Positions 1 to 5,929 of a stretch of DNA of 6,848 bases are shown here, one piece after another (within the stretch, counting starts at the first letter, position 1; the number at the start of each line of letters is the position of its first letter). This stretch comes from Bacteroidales bacterium (GTDB taxonomy: Bacteria; Bacteroidota; Bacteroidia; Bacteroidales; Paludibacteraceae): positions 1 through 6,848 of the forward strand of contig CAAFXN010000222.1 in the NCBI GenBank assembly GCA_900766775.1. The letters run 5' to 3'. Below the pieces are notes generated by a model that searched no databases, was not told the origin of the DNA, and saw nothing but the letters and a program-made list of their open reading frames with translations. Both the position numbers and the translations under genes were made by a program.

Positions 1-21
1 ATAATTCATAATTCATAATTG
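1..21. repeat. Three 7-bp direct repeats upstream of ugd
   Basis: The window opens with ATAATTC, ATAATTC, ATAATTG in tandem, ending 4 bp before the ugd start codon. AT-rich short repeats of this sort are common in intergenic DNA of this phylum. The array may continue to the left of the window, so its full length is unknown. It leaves no obvious Shine-Dalgarno for ugd, which is normal for Bacteroidota. Confidence 0.6.
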
Positions 22-25
22 AAAC

Positions 26-1264
26 ATGACTATCGCAGTAGCAGGAACAGGTTATGTGGGGTTGTCGATGGCAACCCTTTTGGCGCAGCACCACAGGGTG
101 CTGGCGGTGGATATCGTGCCCGAAAAGGTGGAGATGATTAACCGCCGACAGTCGCCTATCCAAGACGAATACATCGAGAAGTTCTTCGCAGAGAAGACGC
201 TCGACCTGACCGCCACGCTGGACGCAAAGGCAGCCTACTCGCAGGCGGAGCTCGTGGTGATAGCCGCGCCCACCAACTACGACCCCCAGCGGAACTATTT
301 CGACACCTCCGCGGTGGAGAGCGTGGTGCGCTTGGTCATGGAGGTGAACCCCAATGCCATCATGGTTATCAAATCGACCATTCCAGTCGGTTTCACCGAG
401 GGGCTAAGGCAGAAAACAGGCAGCCACAATATCCTCTTCTCGCCGGAGTTCCTGCGCGAAAGCAAGGCGCTCTACGACAACCTCTACCCCTCGCGTATCA
501 TCGTCGGCACCGACATGCAGGACGAGCGCCTGCTCGCCGCTGCCCAGACCTTTGCCCGCCTGCTGCAAGAGGGCGCGGTCAAGACCGACATCCCCACCCT
601 CTACATGGGCTTCACCGAGGCGGAGGCGGTCAAACTCTTTGCCAACACCTACCTCGCGCTGCGCGTGTCGTACTTCAACGAGTTGGACACCTACGCCGAG
701 ATGAAAGGTCTCAACACGCAAGACATCATCAACGGCGTCTGCCTCGACCCCCGTATCGGCACCCACTATAACAACCCTTCTTTCGGCTACGGCGGCTACT
801 GCCTGCCCAAAGACACCAAGCAGTTGCTCGCCAACTACCAAGACGTGCCCGAGAACCTCATCGAAGCCATTGTGGAGAGCAACCGCACGCGCAAGGACTT
901 CATCGCCGACCGCGTGCTTGCCAAGGCGGGTTACTACGACTATTTCCACAAAGGCTCGTACAGCGCCGCCGAAGAACATCCCTGCACCATCGGTGTCTTC
1001 CGACTGACCATGAAGTCCAACTCCGACAACTTCCGCCAGTCGAGCATACAGGGTATCATGAAGCGCGTGAAGGCCAAAGGGGCGCAGGTGATTATCTACG
1101 AGCCAACGCTTCCCGACGGCTCCACTTTCTTCGGTTCCATCGTGGTGAACGACCTCGCGCAGTTCAAAGCGCAGTCGCAAGCCATCATCGCCAACCGCTA
1201 CGACGCTTGCCTCGACGACGTCCAAGACAAAGTCTATACCCGCGACCTCTTCCGCAGAGACTGA
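26..1264 (+). CDS. ugd: UDP-glucose 6-dehydrogenase
   Basis: Cytoplasmic enzyme that oxidises UDP-glucose to UDP-glucuronate using two NAD+, feeding capsule, LPS or exopolysaccharide synthesis. The 412-residue protein has the N-terminal Rossmann motif GTGYVGL (residues 7-13), the ASTNYD-like segment APTNYD (81-86), the KSTIPVG segment (116-122) and FSPEFLRE (138-145) with the conserved Glu141. The central dimerisation helix AEAVKLFANTYLALRVSYFNEL spans 199-220, with Lys203 and Asn207. The catalytic loop FGYGGYCLPKDT (253-264) carries the nucleophile Cys259 and Asp263. The C-terminal UDP-binding domain includes GVFRLTMKSNSDNFRQSS (323-340). The length and compact C-terminus match the short bacterial Ugd type, slightly longer than the roughly 390 residues of E. 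coli Ugd. The ATG at 26 is followed directly by the beta-strand of the Rossmann fold, so the start is secure. The upstream context is cut off, so membership in a polysaccharide cluster cannot be judged. No strong intrinsic terminator follows directly. Confidence 0.96.
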   Translation: MTIAVAGTGYVGLSMATLLAQHHRVLAVDIVPEKVEMINRRQSPIQDEYIEKFFAEKTLDLTATLDAKAAYSQAELVVIAAPTNYDPQRNYFDTSAVESVVRLVMEVNPNAIMVIKSTIPVGFTEGLRQKTGSHNILFSPEFLRESKALYDNLYPSRIIVGTDMQDERLLAAAQTFARLLQEGAVKTDIPTLYMGFTEAEAVKLFANTYLALRVSYFNELDTYAEMKGLNTQDIINGVCLDPRIGTHYNNPSFGYGGYCLPKDTKQLLANYQDVPENLIEAIVESNRTRKDFIADRVLAKAGYYDYFHKGSYSAAEEHPCTIGVFRLTMKSNSDNFRQSSIQGIMKRVKAKGAQVIIYEPTLPDGSTFFGSIVVNDLAQFKAQSQAIIANRYDACLDDVQDKVYTRDLFRRD

Positions 1265-1288
1265 CGGTGAGAAGTCTGCACGTTCAAT

Positions 1289-1342
1289 ATCGTGTGGTGA
1301 CTTTTAACATTAATTATCGTGTAAGAAGTTTTTAACATTAAT
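1289..1342. repeat. Imperfect 27/28-bp tandem direct repeat
   Basis: ATCGTGT at 1289-1295 and 1316-1322 are each followed by a variable 6-7 bp spacer. Each then runs into an identical TTTTAACATTAAT, at 1302-1314 and 1330-1342. A much weaker third echo (CGTGTAATTATTTATTAAT) begins at 1370. The repeat sits just past ugd. Its function is unknown. Confidence 0.6.
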
Positions 1343-1358
1343 CCCGATTTATCGGGAT
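1341..1358. other. Short hairpin downstream of ugd
   Basis: ATCCCGA (1341-1347) pairs perfectly with TCGGGAT (1352-1358) around a TTTA loop. No T-run follows on the + strand. On the minus strand the hairpin is followed by TAATGTTAAAAA. It could be a weak or degenerate terminator or an mRNA 3'-end stabiliser for ugd. The evidence is only the symmetry. Confidence 0.45.
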
Positions 1359-1404
1359 GCAAGCATTCCCGTGTAATTATTTATTAATTATTTGCAGAAA
1401 AGAA

Positions 1405-1434
1405 CAGGGCTATCCTCGCGGGAGGGTAGCCCTG
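1405..1434 (-). terminator. Strong hairpin, terminator-like on the minus strand
   Basis: CAGGGCTA (1405-1412) pairs with TAGCCCTG (1427-1434). The stem continues through a T-G wobble and CCTC/GAGG, giving about 13 paired positions closed by a GCGG loop. Read on the minus strand it is followed by TTCTTTTCTGC, a T-rich tail typical of an intrinsic terminator. Read on the + strand the tail is CTGGTTTGGTAGG, which is not a T-run. It may still end ugd transcripts about 140 bp past the stop codon, or end a minus-strand transcript arising from the repeat region. No minus-strand gene precedes it. Confidence 0.55.
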
Positions 1435-1571
1435 CTGGTTTGGTAGGAGATACTGCTTTTCTTTGAATTGTGCAAATAAAAGTTGATTTTTAACGTTATT
1501 CTTGGACACAAAAACACTCACGATTGTTTTATTTCAACAAAAGTTTCCCAAAATTGTACTCCGATAAGACA

Positions 1572-1747
1572 TGCTTGTTCTCTGCTTATTCTCTGCTTCG
1601 TCTCTGCTCATGGTCGGCTTTATTGTACGGGAATTGTACGGGAATTGTACGGGAATTGTACGGGAATTGTACGGGAATAGTACGGGAATAGTACGGGAAT
1701 AGTACGGGAAGGTCTGCTGTTGGATTGCTGTAGGTATGCTTGGGATG
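1572..1747. repeat. 176-bp block of sixteen 11-bp units in strict register
   Basis: The block divides exactly into 16 units of 11 bp. Units 1-4 (from 1572) begin with TGCT: TGCTTGTTCTC, TGCTTATTCTC, TGCTTCGTCTC, TGCTCATGGTC. Unit 5 (1616) is GGCTTTATTGT. Units 6-9 (1627-1670) are four identical ACGGGAATTGT. Units 10-12 (1671-1703) are three identical ACGGGAATAGT. Unit 13 (1704) is ACGGGAAGGTC. Units 14-16 (1715-1747) are TGCTGTTGGAT, TGCTGTAGGTA, TGCTTGGGATG. The central core, phased differently, is eight copies of GTACGGGAA with TT or TA spacers (1625-1710). The flanking TGCT units on both sides keep the same register (1605 to 1715 is 10 x 11). It ends 87 bp before the dpp5 -33 element. It is not a CRISPR array, as there are no unique spacers of protospacer length. 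Confidence 0.9.
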
Positions 1748-1834
1748 GCGGGCGGGAATACGTATCTGTTATGGGCATACGAGGGGCGTTTATTCTCGGG
1801 GGTAGCAAAATAAAATGATTTTTCGGGCATGGAA

Positions 1835-1866
1835 TTTGCATAGTTGTGTTTTTTTTCGTACCTTTG
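1835..1866 (+). promoter_or_regulatory. Bacteroidota-type promoter for the dpp5 cluster
   Basis: TTTG at 1835-1838 (-33 element) is separated by 20 bp from TACCTTTG at 1859-1866, which fits the -7 consensus TAnnTTTG used by the Bacteroidota primary sigma factor. Transcription would start near 1871-1875, giving a leader of about 80-90 nt before the ATG at 1956. The position of this promoter rules out translation starts upstream of about 1870 for the peptidase gene. It probably serves dpp5, prsW and holA together. Confidence 0.85.
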
Positions 1867-1896
1867 CAGGCGGAAACGATGGAATGAGACAAATTG

Positions 1897-1950
1897 TCTT
1901 TCATCTTGTTTCCTTCATATCCTTCATCTTTTGTCCTTTATCTTTCATCC
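1897..1950 (+). promoter_or_regulatory. Pyrimidine-rich leader with repeated TTCAT motifs
   Basis: Almost every base of this 5'-leader is C or T. CAT interruptions recur at 1902, 1916, 1925 and 1946, mostly as TTCATC or TTCATA. It lies between the predicted transcription start and the chosen start codon and ends just before the ATG. There is no Shine-Dalgarno. Low structure in such a tract could help ribosome loading, but this is inference. Confidence 0.4.
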
Positions 1951-1955
1951 CGATA

Positions 1956-4088
1956 ATGAATATGAACCTTAAACACATTCTATTGGCAATGGTTGCCTTG
2001 ACTGCAGCGGGTTGCGGCTCGCACAATGAGCGTTCGGATAAGGCTTGCGGCTCGTCGGAAACCCCTATCAGCAAGCCTGAGATAACTCTTTCGGACAGCG
2101 TATTCTCTCCCGAAGCCCTGTGGGCTATGGGGCGTATCGGCAGCGTGGTGCCCAACGAAGAACTGTCGCTGGTGGCATACACGGTGTCGTACTACAGCGT
2201 GGCGGAGAACCGCTCGACCACGTGGGTGCGGGTGTGCGAATATAGTCCGTCTAATTCGGGCAAACCTGCGTTGCGCATGGTCGATGAGTTCGTGGGAGGA
2301 CAGCCCGCTTGGACGAACGACGGGAGGTTGCTCTATATGAAGGGCGGGAAGGTGTGTCTGACCGATTGGAAAGACCACAGCCGCGACCTGACGCTGACGG
2401 GGTTTGAACAGCCTATTGAGGGCTTCCTGCTCTCGCCCGACAACAAGCAGATTCTCTTGGTTTCAACGGTGAAAAGTCATCCCACAACGGCTGACCTCTA
2501 CCCCGACCTTCCGCTGGCGAGCGGGCGCGTGGTGGACGACCTGATGTACAAGCACTGGGACGAGTGGGTGGACGAGGTGCCGCAACCTTTCCTCTGCGCG
2601 CTGACGATGGACAAGCGGACGCTGGCAGTAACGGACAGTCGCAGCCTGCTGGAAGGGACGGTCTTCGAGAGTCCGATGCGCCCGTGGGGCGGCACCGAGC
2701 AGTTGGCATGGAGCCCCGACAGCAAGACCATCGCCTACACCTGCCGCAAGAAGACAGGGCTGGACTACGCTGTGTCCACCAACTCCGACATCTATCTGTA
2801 CGACATAGAGACGGGCGAGACACGCAACATCACCGAGGACAACCTCGGCTACGACACCAACCCCGCCTACTCGCCCGACGGGCAGTGGATAGCATGGCTC
2901 AGCATGGAGCACGACGGCTACGAGAGCGACGAGAACCGGCTCTTCGCCATGGACACCCGCAGCGGCGAGAAAGTGTTCCTCAGCAAAGGGCTGGACAGCA
3001 ACGTGGATTCCTACTACTGGAAAGATAACAATACCCTCGTATTCAACGCTGTTTGGCATGGGACGGAGCGGATTTATCAGGTGGCGTTTGGGCATGACCA
3101 ATCCCCTATCCTCAGCCAACTGACGCCTGACGGGCAGTACGACTACGAGTTGGGCGGGCATATCGGCAGCGACCTTATCTGCCTGCGCCACTCCATGGAG
3201 CGCGCCAACGAGATTTATGCGATGGATACGGAGCAAGTCATCACTCCGCTCACCGATGAGAACGGGAATATCTACTCGCAGGTGGCGATGGGCAGCGTGC
3301 AGCCGCGTTGGCAACGGACTACCGACGGCAAGCAGATGTTGACATGGGTGGTGTATCCCCCGCATTTCGACCCCGCGAAGAAATACCCCACGTTGCTCTT
3401 CTGCGAGGGCGGACCGCAGTCGCCCGTGAGCCAGTTCTGGAGTTACCGCTGGAACTTCATGGCGATGGCGGCGCAAGGCTATATCGTGGTGGCACCCAAC
3501 CGCCGCGGGCTGCCGGGCTTCGGCTATGAGTGGAATGCTGCCATCAGCGGCGACTACGGAGGACAGTGCATGCGCGACTATCTGACTGCCATCGACGAGA
3601 TTTGCAGCGAGCCCTATATCGACCGCGAACACCTCGGCTGCGTGGGGGCTTCGTTCGGCGGATTCAGCGTCTATTGGCTCGCCGGACACCACGACAAACG
3701 CTTCAAAGCGTTCATCGCCCACGACGGGATTTTCAACATGGAGATGCAGTACCTCGAGACCGAGGAGAAATGGTTCGCCAACTGGGACATGGGCGGCGCG
3801 TACTGGGAGAAAGACAACGCGACGGCGCAACGCACCTTCGCCAACTCGCCCCACCGCTTCGTGGACAGATGGGACACTCCCATCCTCTGTATCCACGGCG
3901 AGAAAGACTACCGTATTCTCGCCAACCAAGCCATGGCAGCCTTCGACGCGGCGAAGATGCGAGGCATACCCGCGCAGTTGCTCATCTTCCCCGACGAGAA
4001 CCACTGGGTGCTGCAACCGCAGAACGGTATCCTCTGGCAACGCACGTACTTCGCATGGTTGGATAAATGGTTGAAAGAATGCAACTAA
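1956..4088 (+). CDS. dpp5: Dipeptidyl-peptidase 5-like S9 serine peptidase, predicted lipoprotein
   Basis: Exopeptidase that removes dipeptides from peptide N-termini, serving amino-acid acquisition in the cell envelope. From the ATG at 1956 the protein has 710 residues. A signal peptide ends in LTAAGC, predicting lipid modification of Cys20. A beta-propeller domain follows, with repeated SPD turns (about residues 160, 253 and 306) and the segment DLMYKHWDEWV. The C-terminal alpha/beta-hydrolase carries GASFGGFS with nucleophile Ser566, HGEKD with Asp651 and DENHWVL with His683. From memory, P. gingivalis DPP5 (684 residues) has Ser542, Asp627 and His659, so the triad spacing is identical and long blocks such as SVYWLAGHHDKRF are shared. 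The frame is open back to 1815, but the promoter at 1835-1866 excludes that start. An ATG at 1884 is possible but would put 24 extra hydrophobic residues before the signal peptide. An ATG at 1962 is an equally good alternative. The gene overlaps prsW. Confidence 0.93.
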   Translation: MNMNLKHILLAMVALTAAGCGSHNERSDKACGSSETPISKPEITLSDSVFSPEALWAMGRIGSVVPNEELSLVAYTVSYYSVAENRSTTWVRVCEYSPSNSGKPALRMVDEFVGGQPAWTNDGRLLYMKGGKVCLTDWKDHSRDLTLTGFEQPIEGFLLSPDNKQILLVSTVKSHPTTADLYPDLPLASGRVVDDLMYKHWDEWVDEVPQPFLCALTMDKRTLAVTDSRSLLEGTVFESPMRPWGGTEQLAWSPDSKTIAYTCRKKTGLDYAVSTNSDIYLYDIETGETRNITEDNLGYDTNPAYSPDGQWIAWLSMEHDGYESDENRLFAMDTRSGEKVFLSKGLDSNVDSYYWKDNNTLVFNAVWHGTERIYQVAFGHDQSPILSQLTPDGQYDYELGGHIGSDLICLRHSMERANEIYAMDTEQVITPLTDENGNIYSQVAMGSVQPRWQRTTDGKQMLTWVVYPPHFDPAKKYPTLLFCEGGPQSPVSQFWSYRWNFMAMAAQGYIVVAPNRRGLPGFGYEWNAAISGDYGGQCMRDYLTAIDEICSEPYIDREHLGCVGASFGGFSVYWLAGHHDKRFKAFIAHDGIFNMEMQYLETEEKWFANWDMGGAYWEKDNATAQRTFANSPHRFVDRWDTPILCIHGEKDYRILANQAMAAFDAAKMRGIPAQLLIFPDENHWVLQPQNGILWQRTYFAWLDKWLKECN

Positions 4089-4810
4089 CCGTCATCATAT
4101 TCGCCGCCATACTGCCCGCGTTTCTGCTGGTGCTCTACATCTGGCTGCGCGACAAATACCAGCGCGAGCCGATAACGCAGGTGCTGAAAGCCGTGGGATT
4201 AGGCGTATTATCCGCTTTCTTGGCGGCACTCATTGAGGGGTTTCTACAAGGGTTCGGCATTGTGTCCGAGGCCCCGACCACGCTATTGGGCGCGGCATGG
4301 AACGCGTTTGTAGGCGCGGCTATTCCCGAAGAGAGCGTGAAACTGCTGGTCTTGGCGCTTTTCTTGCGGCACAATCGCTATTTCGACGAGCGTTTCGACG
4401 GTATTGTCTATGCCTGCGCGGTGGGGATGGGCTTTGCGGGAACGGAGAACATCGTGTATCTGTTCAACAATATCAATGAGTGGGAGATGGTGGCTATCAA
4501 GCGGGCTATTTTTGCCGTACCCGGGCACTTCATGTTTGCCGTTGCCATGGGCTATTTCTACTCGCTGGTCTATTTCGGCGATGTGAGTTGGCGCATGCAG
4601 GGACGGATTTTGTGGGTGCCCGTGTTGCTGCACGGGGTGTATGACGCATTGCTGATGATGGCGAATGTCGGCACCGTGCTGAGCGGCATACTGATTGCAC
4701 TGTTCTACGCCTTCTGCTTCATGATGTTCCGCTTCGGGCGCGACCATATCAAGAAACACATCCAACGCGATGAGAACGACCCTAACCAAGTAGCCTTCTG
4801 GAGAAAATGA
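4067..4810 (+). CDS. prsW: PrsW-family intramembrane metalloprotease
   Basis: Polytopic inner-membrane protein of the PrsW family (peptidase family M82, part of the CPBP/Abi-like superfamily). The Bacillus member starts regulated degradation of an anti-sigma factor, but no substrate is known for this lineage. The 247 residues contain several hydrophobic segments (about 7-27, 41-63, 112-132, 148-170, 181-200 and 203-222). The motifs expected for the family are present: EESVK with Glu88, Glu89 and Lys92; FDGIVYACAVGMGFAGTEN (110-128) with Glu127; PGHFMFA with His154; and HGVYD with His189 and Asp193. No catalytic residue appears lost. The start at 4067 overlaps the dpp5 stop by 22 bp. The ATG at 4079 (overlap 10 bp, preceded by GAAAGA) is as likely and removes four residues. 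The short charged C-terminus is probably cytoplasmic. Overlaps on both sides indicate translational coupling within one transcript. Confidence 0.9.
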   Translation: MVERMQLTVIIFAAILPAFLLVLYIWLRDKYQREPITQVLKAVGLGVLSAFLAALIEGFLQGFGIVSEAPTTLLGAAWNAFVGAAIPEESVKLLVLALFLRHNRYFDERFDGIVYACAVGMGFAGTENIVYLFNNINEWEMVAIKRAIFAVPGHFMFAVAMGYFYSLVYFGDVSWRMQGRILWVPVLLHGVYDALLMMANVGTVLSGILIALFYAFCFMMFRFGRDHIKKHIQRDENDPNQVAFWRK

Positions 4811-5847
4811 CCAACTACGAAACCTGCATACGCGACCTCAAACAAGGCAAATACGCGGGCGTGTACATGCTCTGCGGCGAGGAGCCTTACTATATAGACC
4901 AAGTGGCGGACTACATAGAGCAACACGTGTTGGATGAAGCCGCCAAAGCCTTCGACCAAATCGTACTCTACGGCAAGGAGATGCCCGGCGCGGACATCGC
5001 CCCCGCTATCTCAGTGGCGAGGGGGTTTGCTATGATGGGAGGCAGGAAAGTGGTTATCGTGAAAGAGGCGCAGAACATCAAGAAATGGGACGCGCTGGGC
5101 TTGTACCTTGACAACCCGCAGCCCGACACCGTGCTGGTCATCTGCTACAAATACGGCACCCCCGACAAGCGGCAGAGTTGGTGGAAGAAGTTGGAGAAAA
5201 GCGGCGCGGTGGTCATGCAGAGCGACCCGCTGCGCGACTACCAAGTGGAGAAATGGATTTCCGGCTACCTACAGCAGAATAACGCCGAACTGAAAGCACA
5301 AGGCATAGAACTCGCCATCGACCCGCGCGTAGCCAAACTGCTGGCGGACAACCTCGGTACCAACCTGACCGCCATCGTGGGGGCGTTGCAGAAACTGATA
5401 GACGGTCGCCCCGAGGGCTGCAAGCGCATTGACCCCGCGCTGGTGGAGCGCAACGTGGGTATCAGCAAAGACTTTAACGTGTTTGAACTGCAATCGGCAC
5501 TCATCCAAGGCGATGTGGTGAAAGCCAACCGCATCACGCAGTATTTCGCCACCTCAAAAGACCACCCGATGATAAAGGAACTGGGCGTGCTCTATAATTT
5601 CTTCGTCAACCTGATGATGTACCACTACCTGCCGGACAAGACCGAGCGCACCGCGGCGGCTGCGCTGGGCATAAATCCCTATTTCGTAAAGGATTACGCC
5701 ACCGCCGCCAAGCGCTACTCCGCAGGAAAAACCTTCCGTATCGTAGGCTATTTCCGCGACACCGATGCCCGACTGAAAGGTATCAACAACCCTTCCGCCA
5801 CCGACGCCGACCTATGGAAGGAACTGATATACAAGATAATGCATTAG
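4807..5847 (+). CDS. holA: DNA polymerase III subunit delta
   Basis: Clamp-loader subunit that opens the beta sliding clamp during replication. It acts in the cytoplasm with DnaX (tau/gamma) and delta-prime. The 346-residue protein begins with the characteristic N-terminal segment GVYMLCGEEPYYIDQ (18-32), which corresponds to the degenerate AAA+ nucleotide-binding region without a working Walker A. The usual delta-type middle follows, KVVIVKEAQNIKKW and PDTVLVICYKYG. The collar domain contains VGISKDFNVFELQSAL and ends in helical segments (GINPYFVKDYATAAKRY). The length agrees with the family (about 340). The start codon overlaps the prsW stop as ATGA, with GGAG at 4800-4803 close upstream, so the start is secure and translation is probably coupled to prsW. 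The gene ends 82 bp before the end of the convergent sod. Its presence behind a peptidase and a membrane protease looks like shared transcription, not shared function. Confidence 0.95.
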   Translation: MTNYETCIRDLKQGKYAGVYMLCGEEPYYIDQVADYIEQHVLDEAAKAFDQIVLYGKEMPGADIAPAISVARGFAMMGGRKVVIVKEAQNIKKWDALGLYLDNPQPDTVLVICYKYGTPDKRQSWWKKLEKSGAVVMQSDPLRDYQVEKWISGYLQQNNAELKAQGIELAIDPRVAKLLADNLGTNLTAIVGALQKLIDGRPEGCKRIDPALVERNVGISKDFNVFELQSALIQGDVVKANRITQYFATSKDHPMIKELGVLYNFFVNLMMYHYLPDKTERTAAAALGINPYFVKDYATAAKRYSAGKTFRIVGYFRDTDARLKGINNPSATDADLWKELIYKIMH

Positions 5848-5857
5848 TAAAAACAAT

Positions 5858-5891
5858 CGTTGCACCTGTGGGAAGGAGCACAGGTGCAACG
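5858..5891 (-). terminator. Intrinsic terminator of the sod gene between convergent genes
   Basis: CGTTGCACCTGTG (5858-5870) pairs perfectly with CACAGGTGCAACG (5879-5891) around an 8-nt loop. On the minus strand the 13-bp stem is followed by ATTGTTTTTA, giving the T-tract of a Rho-independent terminator 38 bp past the sod stop. On the + strand the tail (GTTCGTGGTGG) lacks a T-run. The stem can therefore stabilise the holA transcript 3' end but is not a standard terminator for it. Confidence 0.8.
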
Positions 5892-5899
5892 GTTCGTGG

Positions 5900-5917
5900 T
5901 GGGCGGTTCGCCGCCTA
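5900..5917. other. Second small hairpin next to the sod stop
   Basis: GGCGG (5902-5906) and CCGCC (5911-5915) pair across a TTCG loop. A G-T wobble and a T-A pair extend the stem by two. No T-tract follows on either strand. It sits 12 bp past the sod stop codon, before the main terminator. It could act with the larger hairpin to limit read-through from holA. Confidence 0.5.
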
Positions 5918-5929
5918 TGGATACTGCGT

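Larger units (their letters stand above)
1265..1955. other. 691-bp gene-free region between ugd and dpp5
   Basis: No convincing gene is present. The region holds, in order, a degenerate 27/28-bp direct repeat (1289-1342), a 7-bp-stem hairpin (1341-1358), a strong 13-bp-stem hairpin (1405-1434), the 11-bp-register repeat block (1572-1747), the dpp5 promoter (1835-1866) and a pyrimidine-rich leader (1897-1950). Short open frames crossing the repeat block exist on both strands only because the repeat unit lacks stop codons. Confidence 0.75.

Noticed and set aside
404..1225. A 273-codon open frame antisense to ugd
   Set aside because: It lies wholly inside a clear gene, has low-complexity Val/Gly/Glu-rich composition and no recognisable domain. 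It is a by-product of GC-rich codon use.
1483..1680. A 65-codon + strand open frame running into the repeats
   Set aside because: Its end is made of translated 11-bp units. There is no promoter, ribosome binding site or recognisable protein sequence.
1572..1747. CRISPR array
   Set aside because: Repeats are 11 bp and directly adjacent, with only 2-bp variable positions in the core. There are no spacers and no cas genes nearby.
1572..1747. Plasmid-type iteron origin
   Set aside because: Iterons usually sit next to a rep gene. None is present and the neighbours are chromosomal housekeeping genes.
1758..1765. ATACGTAT palindrome after the repeat block
   Set aside because: An 8-bp palindrome is expected by chance in a region this size and has no partner or context.
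1534..1904. Minus-strand open frames of 94 and 98 codons over the repeat block
   Set aside because: They are kept open by a stop-free repeat unit, overlap the dpp5 promoter and leader, and show no family features.
2463..4040. A 525-codon open frame antisense to dpp5
   Set aside because: Its length is striking, but it mirrors the codon bias of dpp5, has His/Val/Arg-rich composition without domains, and has no promoter. It was treated as a shadow frame.
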